NCBI RefSeq assembly: GCF_003258945.1
Contig: NZ_QLIX01000018.1
Span: forward strand, 1-64,000
DNA length: 64,000 nt
Direction of reading: 5' to 3'
Origin: Roseicella frigidaeris
GTDB taxonomy: Bacteria; Pseudomonadota; Alphaproteobacteria; Acetobacterales; Acetobacteraceae
The position numbers and the translations under genes were made by a program. Within the stretch, counting starts at the first letter, position 1, and every line of letters begins with the position of its first letter. The notes under the pieces are model-generated. The model was given only the letters and a program-made list of their open reading frames with translations, did not search any database and was not told the origin of the DNA. Below are positions 34,057 through 42,235 of this stretch, piece by piece.

Positions 34057-35477
34057 GCGGTCTTTCCGGAAAGGGCGACGGCCTGTTCGGCGCGGCGCCG
34101 GGTGCGTCGCCGGTTGCGGCGGCGGAGCAGCCAGGCGGCGAGGCCGGTGACGAAGAGCACCAGCATGGCGAGGCCGGAGAGGAAGACGAGGAGGCGGCCG
34201 GGCATGCCGAGCACGGCGCCGCCATGCAGCCAGCGCTGCAGGGCGAGCGTCTCCTCGGCCAGGCTGCGGGTGCGCGGGCCCCGCTCCTCGAGCACCGAGC
34301 CGCTCCAGGGATCGATGGTGAGGAAGGTGCGGGCCCGCACCTCCGGGTCGGTGCTCTCGGGGCGCAGCGTCAGGGTCCAGACCTGGCGCTGCCGGGTCGG
34401 CGGCGTGATGCCGGTGACGACCTGGCCGGGCAGATGGGCGAGCGCGGCGGCGACCGCGGCATCGGCATCGACGCGCATCGGCTCGCGCCGCGGCGGCTGC
34501 GCCGGCTGCGTCGCCTGGCCGAAGGGCCCGCCGCCGGCCGGGGCGCTGATGCCGAGCAGCGGGCGGAACCAGCCGGGGAAGATGATGGCGACGCCCGAGA
34601 CCGAGACCACCAGCAGCACGATCGCCATCCAGATGCCGATGACGCGGTGCAGGTCGAGGTTGAGGACCACCGAGGGCCGCTTGCGGATCTGCACCAGCGC
34701 CCGGCCGAAGGCGCCGTCGCGCGGCCACCAGACCCAGATGCCGGTGACGCAGAAGAGGATGGTGAGCACGCCGAGCCAGCCGACGATCTCGCGGCCCGAC
34801 CATTCGCGCAGCAGCAGGTTCTCGTGCAGCTGCCGGGTGATGCTGATGAAGCCGTTGCGGGTGTCGCGCTCGCCGAGCACGGCGCCGGTCGCCGGATCGA
34901 TGTAGAGCGTCAGCGACGGGGCGCCGGCACCCGCGGCGGCGGGCCGGGCGCCGGCATTGGCCGCGCTGGCGGGACCACCGCCGGGGGCGCTGCCGGCACC
35001 AGGCGCGCCGCCACCCGGGCCACCGCCCGCGCCGCCGCCGGGGCCATTGCCTGCCGGACCATTGCCCCCGGGAGCATTGCCCCCAGGGACGCCACCCCCA
35101 GGGACGTTGCCCCCCGGGGCCCCTCCCCCTGGATTGCCGCCGCCCTGGCCACCGCCGCCTTGTCCACCGCCGCCGGGGCCACCGCCCCCCGGGCCGCGGG
35201 CCGGGGAGACCACCCAGACCGGCCAGACCTCGTCCGGCGGCCGGATGGTGCCGACCTGCCGGCCGCGCGCCTCGACGATGCGCTGCACGGCGCTCGCCGT
35301 GATGGCGGGATCGGCCGGGCCGCTGGCGCGGAACAGCGCCGGGTTCAGCGCCGCCTCGATCTCGCGCTGGAAGGAGAGGATGCTGCCGGTCACCCCGATG
35401 AGCAGCAGGACGAGGCCAAGCAGCAGCCCGGCCCAGCGATGCCCGAGGAGGAGCCAGTGGCGGATGGCGGCGCTCAT
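34053..35477 (-). CDS. PepSY-associated membrane protein with a glycine-rich insert
   Basis: This 474-residue protein belongs to the PepSY-TM family (FegB/PiuB-like), linked to siderophore-iron handling. It has four hydrophobic segments: HRWAGLLLGLVLLLIGVTGSIL near residue 20, VGWLGVLTILFCVTGIWVWW, IWMAIVLLVVSVSGVAIIF and LLVFLSGLAMLVLFVTGLAAWLL. Conserved His residues in HRWAGL, LHRVIGIW and LHGGAVLG could bind haem or metal. Between the halves of the first periplasmic PepSY domain lies a stretch of Gly/Pro/Asn/Ala repeats (about residues 95-169, DNA 34971-35195), which I do not expect in the family. The ATG at 35477 begins the first conserved segment. It is first in the operon with exbB, exbD and tonB. 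Confidence 0.86.
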   Translation of the reverse strand: MSAAIRHWLLLGHRWAGLLLGLVLLLIGVTGSILSFQREIEAALNPALFRASGPADPAITASAVQRIVEARGRQVGTIRPPDEVWPVWVVSPARGPGGGGPGGGGQGGGGQGGGNPGGGAPGGNVPGGGVPGGNAPGGNGPAGNGPGGGAGGGPGGGAPGAGSAPGGGPASAANAGARPAAAGAGAPSLTLYIDPATGAVLGERDTRNGFISITRQLHENLLLREWSGREIVGWLGVLTILFCVTGIWVWWPRDGAFGRALVQIRKRPSVVLNLDLHRVIGIWMAIVLLVVSVSGVAIIFPGWFRPLLGISAPAGGGPFGQATQPAQPPRREPMRVDADAAVAAALAHLPGQVVTGITPPTRQRQVWTLTLRPESTDPEVRARTFLTIDPWSGSVLEERGPRTRSLAEETLALQRWLHGGAVLGMPGRLLVFLSGLAMLVLFVTGLAAWLLRRRNRRRTRRRAEQAVALSGKTA

Positions 35478-35627
35478 GCGCCGGCCCCGCCACGGCAGGG
35501 CTGCCAACCCGTGGCCGGCCTGGCCGGAACGGCGGCAAGGGGGCGAGCCCGGCCATGGCCCGGCTGCCCGTCGGGGACAGGGTGGCGCTGTATCACGGCA
35601 GTCTTCGTCCGGCGGGTTGGTGCGCTG

Positions 35628-35682
35628 CGATATTGCAAGGGCAGGCGCTATCGCAGTTGCAAATGACTCGCAAGATTGCAAA
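35628..35682 (-). promoter_or_regulatory. Candidate Fur-type operators upstream of the PepSY-exbBD-tonB operon
   Basis: Upstream of the operon the plus strand has TGCGATATTGCAA (35628-35640), then TTGCAAATGACTCGCAA (35657-35673) followed by a second TTGCAA (35676-35681). TGCAAAT-N-TTGCA-like palindromes resemble alphaproteobacterial Fur/Mur boxes. Iron control of the operon is inferred. Confidence 0.45.
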
Positions 35683-35722
35683 GCGGGTGGCAGCCATGCC
35701 GTTGCGCCCGGTCGCGAGTTTG

Positions 35723-36952
35723 CTACGTCCCGCTCGCCCCTTCGGCGCGCCCCGGCAGGCTCGCCGCGACCAGCAGCCCGAGCAGGTTGCCGCAGGCGGC
35801 GATGAGGATCACCGCCGCGTAATCGCCCCTGAGGTCATAGAGCCGGCCGGCCACCACCGGCAGGGTGATGGCGGCGAGGCACCAGGCGGCGTAGAGCCGC
35901 CCGGCCAGCCGGCCATACTGCGCCGCGCCCCAATAGACGCCGATCGCCGCCGCGGTGCTGCCGCTGACCAGCCCGTAGCCCAGGCCGATCGTCGCCAGCG
36001 CGCCGACCGCCAGCAGCGGCCCGGGGAAGAGCAGCAGCAGCGCATCGGCCGCCAGCGCCAGCGCATGCGCCGCCATCAGCACCCGCGCGGCCGCGAAGCG
36101 GTCGGCCAGCCAGCCGCCGCCGATCCGCGCCCCGGCGACGCAGCCGGTGATCGCCGTCGTCGCCGAGAGGGCGAGCAGGGTGCTGCCGCCATAGGCCTCG
36201 ACCATCCCGGCCGCCTGGCCGAGCACCGTCAGCCCGGCGGCGGCGGCGAGGAAGAAGACCAGCCAGAGGCGGAGGAAGATCGCCAGGCGCCGGGCCGGCG
36301 CCGGCCCCGCCGCGGCGCCGGCGGGCGGGGCGAGGCGCATGCCGGAGAGGGCGGCCAGCAGCGCCGCCAGCAGCGTCGCCAGGGCGAGCGTCGCGGCGAG
36401 GCCGCCGAGCGTCGCCCGCAGCCCCCATTGCCCGATGGCCCAGCCGAAGACCGGCGCGCCGATCATGGCGCCGAGCGGGTAGAGGCTGACCATGAAGCCG
36501 TTCGCCAGCCCGCGGCGGCGCACCAGCATCAGGTTCATGCCCTGCAGCAGCACCACATAGGCGACGCCGCCGCCGAGGCCGAAGAGCACGCCATAGCCGA
36601 GGGCGAGCTGCCCCAGCCCCTCGGCCAGCGCCGCCACCGCCATGCCGGCGGCGGAGAGGGCGCCGGCGCCGGCCAGCAGCCAGGGCGCCGGCGCCCGCCG
36701 GTAGAGCAGCGGTCCGAAATTCATCCCCAGCGTGAAGCAGAGGATCGCCAGGCCGAAGACGAAGGAGAGCGAGGCCCGGCCGAGGCCGAGCACCGCCTCG
36801 AGCGGGCGGAGGAAGACGCTGTACGCATAGACGGTGCCGAGCGGCAGGTTCATCGCCACGACCGCCGCCAGCGCCGCCACCAGCCGCGGCGCGGCAACGG
36901 GCGCGGCGGCGGGACTGGCCGGCCGGCGCGCCTCGACCCTGTCCGATGGCAT
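35723..36952 (-). CDS. Major facilitator superfamily transporter (OFA-like)
   Basis: This 409-residue protein has about twelve hydrophobic segments. The first helix region NLPLGTVYAYSVFLRPLE resembles the N-terminus of OFA (oxalate/formate antiporter-like) MFS carriers, and GLANGFMVSLYPLGAMIGAPVFGW and GGGWLADRFAAARVL are MFS loop motifs. It probably moves a carboxylate. It starts 3 bases after the stop of the hydratase gene, so the two are one operon and the hydratase may act on the imported compound. The substrate is unknown. Confidence 0.87.
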   Translation of the reverse strand: MPSDRVEARRPASPAAAPVAAPRLVAALAAVVAMNLPLGTVYAYSVFLRPLEAVLGLGRASLSFVFGLAILCFTLGMNFGPLLYRRAPAPWLLAGAGALSAAGMAVAALAEGLGQLALGYGVLFGLGGGVAYVVLLQGMNLMLVRRRGLANGFMVSLYPLGAMIGAPVFGWAIGQWGLRATLGGLAATLALATLLAALLAALSGMRLAPPAGAAAGPAPARRLAIFLRLWLVFFLAAAAGLTVLGQAAGMVEAYGGSTLLALSATTAITGCVAGARIGGGWLADRFAAARVLMAAHALALAADALLLLFPGPLLAVGALATIGLGYGLVSGSTAAAIGVYWGAAQYGRLAGRLYAAWCLAAITLPVVAGRLYDLRGDYAAVILIAACGNLLGLLVAASLPGRAEGASGT

Positions 36953-36955
36953 GGC

Positions 36956-37735
36956 TCAGCCGAGCTCGACCGCCACCTCGCCGAAGCCCGCGAAGCCGCC
37001 GGTGACGCGCTGGCCGCCATCGACATAGATCAGGCCGGTGCAGCTCCCGGTCGTGACGACCTGCCCGGCCTCCAGCCGCAGCCCCACCGTCGGCAGGAAA
37101 TTGGCCAGCCAGACCAGCGGCGTGAGGGGATCGCCGGAGGGGTTGCCGCCCGGCTTCTCCACCTGCACCGCCCCGCCGCAGGTCTGGCGGACGGTGAGGG
37201 ATCGCAGCTCCAGCTCGCGCCAGTGCGGCACGTCGCGACCGAACGCCAGCCCGGCATGGGCGATGCTGTCGGCCATCGCCTCGAGCGGCGAGACCGCGCC
37301 GGGATCGGCGTAGCGGCTGGTCACCAGCTCGATCGCCGGGAAGGCGGCGGCGATCGCCTCCTCCACCTCGGCCGGGGAATAGGGCGTGTCGCGCGGCGGC
37401 AGGTCGCGGCCGAGGCGGAAGGCGATCTCGGTCTCGATGCCGATCCGGCCGCCCGGCGGCACCGGCCAGCGCAGCGGCTCCGGCCCCGTCGCCTTGCGGA
37501 TGCCGGCGGCATCGAGCATGGCGGCGGAGGGCGGCTTGCCCGGCGGCGCGGCGCATTTCCAGCCGCCGGCCCTGGCGCCGAGCCGCTGCAGCACGGCTGC
37601 CTGGATTGCGAAGGCGCCCGCCGCGTCGCGCGGCGCGTCGGCGCCGAGCCCGGCGATGGGCGCGCCGCCCCGGCGCACCGCCACCAGCCTGTCGGCGGCC
37701 CGTTCGGCTGCCTGTTGCGTGCCAGTCCCGGCCAT
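36956..37735 (-). CDS. 2-keto-4-pentenoate hydratase-like protein (FAH superfamily)
   Basis: This 259-residue protein resembles hydratases of meta-cleavage and hydroxyphenylacetate pathways: GGWKCAAPPGKP, IGIETEIAFRLGRDLP with metal-binding Glu residues, IELVTSRY, NPSGDPLTPLVWLANFL and GQVVTTGSCTGLIYVDGGQ. It would add water to a 2-oxo-enoate, or decarboxylate a related acid. It is cytoplasmic. The ATG at 37735 is the first plausible start; upstream in-frame codons approach the divergent molybdoenzyme gene. It is paired with the MFS transporter gene. Confidence 0.84.
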   Translation of the reverse strand: MAGTGTQQAAERAADRLVAVRRGGAPIAGLGADAPRDAAGAFAIQAAVLQRLGARAGGWKCAAPPGKPPSAAMLDAAGIRKATGPEPLRWPVPPGGRIGIETEIAFRLGRDLPPRDTPYSPAEVEEAIAAAFPAIELVTSRYADPGAVSPLEAMADSIAHAGLAFGRDVPHWRELELRSLTVRQTCGGAVQVEKPGGNPSGDPLTPLVWLANFLPTVGLRLEAGQVVTTGSCTGLIYVDGGQRVTGGFAGFGEVAVELG

Positions 37736-37875
37736 CACCCGGCGTCCCCTTCCTGCCCCGTCCGCAGCATGGCCGCGGATGCCGCCGGGATGAAGCCCCC
37801 CCACCGCGGCGAGGGGAGATTTCCGCGCCGCCGGCTTCCGCCCTACTCTGCCGATACGGCAGGAGGACGACGATC

Positions 37876-40215
37876 GTGGCAGACGGCATGGACCAGGGCA
37901 TGGGCCGCTTCGGCAGCGGCCGGGCGGTGCGGCGGATCGAGGACCGGGCGCTGCTGAGCGGGGCCGGGCGCTTCACCGACGACGTCGCGCCGGACGGCCA
38001 GACGCATCTGGTCTTCCTCCGCGCGCCGCAGGCGCATGCGCGCATCCTCTCGATCGACCCCGCCCCGGCCCTGGCGCTGCCCGGCGTCCTCGCCGTCATC
38101 ACCGGCGACGACCTGGCGGCGGCCGGCGCCAAGCCGATGCTCGTCACCCTGCCCTTCAAGCGGCCGGATGGCGGGGCGCTGACCGCGCCGCCGCGGCCGG
38201 TGCTCGCCCAGGGCCATGTGCGCTTCGTCGGCGAGCCGGTGGCGGCGATCATCGCCGAGACGCTGGCCGCGGCCCGCGACGGCGCCGAGGCGGTGCTGGT
38301 GGAGTATGAGGAGCTGCCCGCCGTGGTCGGCCTGGCCGAGGCCGCGGCGCCGGGCGCGCCGCTGGTCTGGGAGGCGGCACCGGGCAACCTGGTGGCGGAG
38401 ACGCGCTACGGCGACGCGGCCGCCGCCGAGGCCGGCTTCCAGGCGGCGGCGCATGTGGTCTCGCTCGACCTGGTGAACCAGCGCCTCGCCCCGGTCTCCA
38501 TGGAGCCGCGCGTGGTGCTCGCCGAATACGACGCGGCGAGCGAGCGGATCACGGTGCGGATGAGCACGCAGATGCCCTCCTCGGCGCGCGACTCGATCGC
38601 CGACGAGGTGCTCGGCATCCCGGCCGAGAAGGTGCGCGTGCTGGTCGGGGATGTCGGCGGCGGCTTCGGCATGAAGACCGGGATCTACCCGGAGGACGCG
38701 GTGGTCGCCTTCGCGGCGAAGCGGCTCGGCCGGCCGGTGAAATGGGCGGCGACGCGGCTCGACGACTTCCTCTCGGCGCTGCACGGCCGCGACACCGAGA
38801 GCCGCGCCGAGCTCGCCCTCGATGCCGAGGGCAAGGTGCTCGCCTTCCGGGTGCGGACGCTGGCCAATATGGGCGCCTATCCGCGCAACCCGGGGGTGGC
38901 CATCCAGCTCCTCATCGGGCCCTGGGTCTCGACCAGCATCTACGACATCCGCACCATCGACCTGCAATTCACCGCGCTGATGACCAACACCGCGCCGACC
39001 GGCCCCTATCGCGGCGCCGGCCGGCCGGAGGCGATCTACCTGATCGAGCGGCTGATGGACGCGGCGGCGCGGCAGATGCGGCTCGACCCCGCCGAGCTCA
39101 GGCGGCGCAACCTGATCGACCCGGCGCTGATGCCCTACACCAACGCCATGGGCCAGACCTATGACAGCGGCCGCTTCGGCCAGGTGATGGAGCAGGGCCT
39201 GAAGCTGGCCGACTGGGACGGCTTCGCGGCCCGCGCCGAGCAGTCCCGCGCCCGCGGCAGGCTGCGCGGCCGGGGGATCGCCACCTTCCTCGAATGGACC
39301 GGCGGCAACGCCTTCGAGGAGCGGGTGACGGTCGCGGTGAAGGGCGAGGGCGAGATCGAGGTCTATGCCACCACCCAGGCCATGGGCCAGGGCATCGCCA
39401 CCTCCTACGCCCAGCTCGCGGTCGACGTCTTCGGCGTGCCGATCGAGCGGATCCGCGTGGTGTTCGGCGACAGCGACCGCGGCAGCGGCTTCGGCAGCGC
39501 CGGCTCGCGCTCCCTCTTCACCGCCGGCTCGGCCGTGAAGGTCGCCGCCGACCGGACGGTGGACCGGGCGAAGGACCTCGCCTCGGAGGCGCTGGAGGCC
39601 GCGGCGGTCGATCTCGAATACCGCGAGGGCCGCATCCAGGTCGCCGGCACGGATCGCGGCATCGGGCTGTTCGAGCTGGCGGCGCAGCAGCCCGACGGCC
39701 GGATCTTCATCGATTCGTCCAGCACCGTGGGCGGCCCCACCTGGCCGAACGGCACGCATGTCTGCGAGGTGGAGATCGATCCCGATACCGGCGAGGTGGA
39801 GATCCTCTCCTACGTCTCGGCCAACGATGCCGGGCGGGTGGTGAACCCGCTGATCGTCGAGGGGCAGATCGCCGGCGGCGCGCTGCAGGGGCTCGGCCAG
39901 GCGCTCTGCGAGCAGATCATCTACGATCCCGACTCGGGGCAGCCGCTCTCGGCGAGCTTCATGGACTACGCCATGCCTCGGGCCGACATGATCGCCGGCT
40001 ACGTGACGGCGCTCGACCAGAGCATCCCCTGCACCACCAACCCGCTCGGGGTGAAGGGCGTGGGCGAGCTCGGCACCATCGGCGCGACGCCGGCGCTGGT
40101 GAATGCGGTGGCGGATGCGCTGGCGCGGGGCGGCCATGCGGCGGCGGCGGATCGCCTGCAGATGCCGTTGACCCCGCCGCGGGTCTGGGCGCTGCTGCAC
40201 CCGGGGGGCGCCTGA
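37876..40215 (+). CDS. Xanthine dehydrogenase-family molybdopterin-binding subunit (CoxL form II-like), orphan
   Basis: This 779-residue protein is the large Mo-pterin subunit of a molybdenum hydroxylase. It begins RAVRRIEDRALLSGAGRFTDD, has GDVGGGFGMK, the loop PYRGAGR at 377-383 (like the AYRGAGR of form II CoxL, not the AYRCSFR of true CO dehydrogenase) and the catalytic glutamate E731 in GVKGVGELGTIGA. The usual FAD and 2Fe-2S subunits are absent nearby. GTG 37876 is preferred because AGGAGGA lies 8 bases before it; an ATG four codons on is possible. A CTGCCG/CGGCAG hairpin (37848-37862) touches that site and could modulate translation. Confidence 0.88.
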   Translation: MADGMDQGMGRFGSGRAVRRIEDRALLSGAGRFTDDVAPDGQTHLVFLRAPQAHARILSIDPAPALALPGVLAVITGDDLAAAGAKPMLVTLPFKRPDGGALTAPPRPVLAQGHVRFVGEPVAAIIAETLAAARDGAEAVLVEYEELPAVVGLAEAAAPGAPLVWEAAPGNLVAETRYGDAAAAEAGFQAAAHVVSLDLVNQRLAPVSMEPRVVLAEYDAASERITVRMSTQMPSSARDSIADEVLGIPAEKVRVLVGDVGGGFGMKTGIYPEDAVVAFAAKRLGRPVKWAATRLDDFLSALHGRDTESRAELALDAEGKVLAFRVRTLANMGAYPRNPGVAIQLLIGPWVSTSIYDIRTIDLQFTALMTNTAPTGPYRGAGRPEAIYLIERLMDAAARQMRLDPAELRRRNLIDPALMPYTNAMGQTYDSGRFGQVMEQGLKLADWDGFAARAEQSRARGRLRGRGIATFLEWTGGNAFEERVTVAVKGEGEIEVYATTQAMGQGIATSYAQLAVDVFGVPIERIRVVFGDSDRGSGFGSAGSRSLFTAGSAVKVAADRTVDRAKDLASEALEAAAVDLEYREGRIQVAGTDRGIGLFELAAQQPDGRIFIDSSSTVGGPTWPNGTHVCEVEIDPDTGEVEILSYVSANDAGRVVNPLIVEGQIAGGALQGLGQALCEQIIYDPDSGQPLSASFMDYAMPRADMIAGYVTALDQSIPCTTNPLGVKGVGELGTIGATPALVNAVADALARGGHAAAADRLQMPLTPPRVWALLHPGGA

Positions 40216-40260
40216 TCCCGCGGATGGGCCCCAGGAACCTGATGGCCGCCTGGTGACCGC

Positions 40261-40303
40261 CCCGCTCCCCGCGACGCCGCGCAGCGGTGGTGCGGGGAGC
40301 GGG
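40261..40303. terminator. 12-bp hairpin after the molybdoenzyme gene
   Basis: A perfect stem CCCGCTCCCCGC/GCGGGGAGCGGG (40261-40272, 40292-40303) lies 45 bases past the stop codon. Its inner sequence CCGCGCAGCG resembles the reverse complement of the 45-bp hairpin units at 54900-55034 and the one at 2094-2125, so it is probably a member of that family. Confidence 0.6.
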
Positions 40304-40328
40304 CGGCGCCAGCCGATCGGGATCCGCT

Positions 40329-40435
40329 CTGGAGCGTGATCGCCTGAGATGGGATCACGCGAAGGCGTGACACACGTGACCAAACACCGGGACCGACCAT
40401 GCTCCGCGAACCGGGGTGAGCGGATCGCGGTCTAG
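40329..40435. repeat. CTAG-ended two-hairpin repeat, family 2 copy 2
   Basis: This 107-bp element aligns throughout with 31692-31797: GATCGCCTGAG/A, GGCGTGA, CACGTGACCAAACAC and a GACCATG...GGTC arm pair. It ends GGTCTAG. The terminal CTAG at 40432-40435 contains the stop codon of the adjacent 77-residue gene. Confidence 0.8.
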
Positions 40436-40665
40436 CCGCCCGCCGCGCCGGCGTTGCTCACCTGCTGCGCCTCGATCCTGTAGGTGGGGCAGAGCATCGC
40501 CAGGAGCTTGGCCTCGGTCTGCGCGTCCGGCGCATCGAACCAGCGGGCCTGCCAGCTGTCGTTGGTCCAGATGACTTCCGTGTACTCGCCGTCATCCTTG
40601 TAGCCGACGAAATAGTGCGGCTGGCCCGGATGCAGGTTGGTGGCGACGACAAGATGCTTGAACAT
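40432..40665 (-). CDS. Hypothetical protein, 77 residues
   Basis: I do not recognise this small protein. It begins MFKHLVVATNLHPGQPHYFVGYKDDG, has aromatic-rich WTNDSWQARWF and a variable Ala/Gly end. The composition (Trp, Tyr, His) is protein-like and unlike the Arg/Pro-rich non-coding frames of this region. There is no signal peptide or membrane segment. The ATG at 40665 is preferred; an in-frame TTG at 40686 and a GTG directly before the ATG are alternatives. The ribosome-binding site is weak. Its stop codon lies in the adjoining repeat element. Confidence 0.6.
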   Translation of the reverse strand: MFKHLVVATNLHPGQPHYFVGYKDDGEYTEVIWTNDSWQARWFDAPDAQTEAKLLAMLCPTYRIEAQQVSNAGAAGG

Positions 40666-40846
40666 CACAGGGGGCGCCTTTCGCAACGTCTTGCAGGCAG
40701 TCCAGCGCGGGGGCGACCGGAGCCGGGGGGCTCCTAGGCTGCGCCAGTCTTCCTCTAGGCCGAGTTAAACCGAGCCGGGCATTACGATCTGCCAACAAAA
40801 CCGTGCGTCGTCATCACAGACCCTCCAACACCGCCCTCCGCCGCCG

Positions 40847-40911
40847 GAACACCCCCAGAAAACACCCTGAGGAAACGCCCTTGGGACACGCCCTTAGGAC
40901 ACGCCCGCTGG
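40847..40911. repeat. Degenerate 13-bp minisatellite
   Basis: Five consecutive 13-base units lie at 40847, 40860, 40873, 40886 and 40899, for example AAACGCCCTTGGG and ACACGCCCTTAGG. They fill most of the space downstream of the VOC gene. The function is unknown. The 280-base gap 40666-40945 holds no other credible feature. Confidence 0.7.
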
Positions 40912-40945
40912 GCAGCGCCGTTGCCGCGCCGCCGCCATGGCGGGC

Positions 40946-41725
40946 TCAGCCCCCCGGCCGGCGCTGTCCCACCAGCCCGAAGGCCGCGCCCTGCGGATCG
41001 CGCGCCTGGATGACGAACAGCCCGCCCGGCACCTCCGCCGGGCCGTGCAGGACCGCGCCGCCATGCCCGGCGACGGCCGCGGCCGCGGCATCGATGTCCG
41101 CGACGCCGAAATAGAACCGCCAGGAGGCCGCGCCCTGCGGCAGGCGCGGCATCATCGCGCCGATCGTCCGGCCGCTTTGCACCAGGAAGCGGTATTCGCC
41201 GAGCTCGCCCATCGGCATGGCATCGCCCGGCGCCCAGCCGAACAGCCCCCCGTAGAAGGCGAGCGCCGCGGCGGGATCGGGGGTCGACAGCTCGTTCCAA
41301 TGGCAATGCCCGGGCCGGTCCGGCGCGAAGGCGGTGCTCGCCGCCTCGCCGGCGCCGCGCATCAGGTAGAAGAGGATGCCCTGCGGGTCGGCGAGCAGGG
41401 CGAAGCGGCCGATGCCGGGAATGTCCGTCGGCGGGACGTGCTGCGCGCCGCCCTCCCGCAGCACCGCGGCAGCGGCCCGGTCGACATCGTCGACGCCGAC
41501 ATAGCCGAGCCAGCGCGGCGACGCACCGGCCGCGGCGGCGTCCCGTGGGACCTCCATGAGGCCGGCCACCGCCGCCTGCCCCGGGCCGAGGAGACGATAG
41601 CCGATGGCCGAGCCCTCCACCGGCGTCGCCTGCCAGCCGAGGACGCCGCCATAGAAGCCCGCGGCCGCATCCGGGTCGGAGGTCCACAGCTCGTACCAGA
41701 TGAAGTCGCCATGCGCATTGGTCAT
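40946..41725 (-). CDS. VOC-family protein with two glyoxalase-like domains
   Basis: This 259-residue protein has two vicinal-oxygen-chelate repeats: GDFIWYELWTSDPDAAAGFYGGVLGW at the N-terminus and HCHWNELSTPDPAAALAFYGGLFGW from about residue 135. Each half ends with a DPQG motif (LADPQGILFYL; ARDPQGAAFGLV). Such tandem VOC proteins bind small molecules or metals and include resistance proteins and isomerases; no specific activity can be assigned. It is cytoplasmic and stands alone on the minus strand, 81 bases downstream of the DUF1428 gene. Confidence 0.87.
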   Translation of the reverse strand: MTNAHGDFIWYELWTSDPDAAAGFYGGVLGWQATPVEGSAIGYRLLGPGQAAVAGLMEVPRDAAAAGASPRWLGYVGVDDVDRAAAAVLREGGAQHVPPTDIPGIGRFALLADPQGILFYLMRGAGEAASTAFAPDRPGHCHWNELSTPDPAAALAFYGGLFGWAPGDAMPMGELGEYRFLVQSGRTIGAMMPRLPQGAASWRFYFGVADIDAAAAAVAGHGGAVLHGPAEVPGGLFVIQARDPQGAAFGLVGQRRPGG

Positions 41726-41806
41726 GCCGCGCTCTCCCTCAGGCCGGGGGCCGTCGCCGTTGACCCGGGAACGGCCGCCTGGCCGGCCGCCGCCATGCCC
41801 TCGGCA

Positions 41807-42160
41807 TCAGACGTCGAGGATCGGCAGGAAGCCGCCGAAGATCATGCGGCGGCCGTCGAAGGGCATCTTCTCGCCGATCGCCTGCATCCGGGGATCGGTG
41901 CGGATGCGCTGGTTGGCGGCGTCGCGCACTTCCTTCGAGGGATATTCGATCCAGCTGAAGACCACGACCTCGCCCGGCTCGGCCTGCACCGCCCGGTGGA
42001 AATCCGTGCGCTTGCCCTCGGGGACGTCGTCGCCCCAGCACTCCACCACGCGCGTCGCGCCGCACTCCTTGAACACCGGCGCCGCCGCGGCGGCCTGCTG
42101 GAGAAAGACCGCCTTCCGGTCGTTCGGCACGGCGAGCACGAAGCCTTCCACATAGGGCAT
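41807..42160 (-). CDS. DUF1428 family protein (YbaA-like)
   Basis: This 117-residue protein is a typical DUF1428 member: MPYVEGFVLAVPNDRKAVFLQQA, ATRVVECWGDDVPEGKRTDFHRAVQ, EVVVFSWIEYPSKEVRDAANQRI and MPFDGRRMIFGGFLPIL. The fold is a ferredoxin-like dimer; the biochemical role is unknown. It is divergent from a MarR gene across a 75-base region with a perfect palindrome, so it is probably repressed by that MarR protein. The ATG at 42160 gives the normal family length. Confidence 0.88.
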   Translation of the reverse strand: MPYVEGFVLAVPNDRKAVFLQQAAAAAPVFKECGATRVVECWGDDVPEGKRTDFHRAVQAEPGEVVVFSWIEYPSKEVRDAANQRIRTDPRMQAIGEKMPFDGRRMIFGGFLPILDV

Positions 42161-42201
42161 CCGGTGGTTCCCTCTCCTCGTCCCGGCGGCCCGGCGCCGC
42201 C

Positions 42202-42229
42202 TTGACATATATGTTGATATCAACATAAT
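42202..42229 (+). promoter_or_regulatory. MarR promoter containing a perfect 18-bp palindromic operator
   Basis: TTGACA (42202-42207) and CATAAT (42224-42229) are 16 bases apart. The spacer holds the perfect palindrome TATGTTGATATCAACATA (42210-42227), overlapping the -10 box. The arrangement implies autorepression of marR and control of the divergent DUF1428 gene. The predicted transcript start falls at or next to the ATG at 42236. Confidence 0.75.
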
Positions 42230-42235
42230 ACGTGC

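Noticed and set aside
40803-41114. 103-codon plus-strand frame over the minisatellite and the VOC gene end
   Set aside because: It is basic, Pro-rich and runs through the 13-bp repeats and antisense to the VOC coding sequence.
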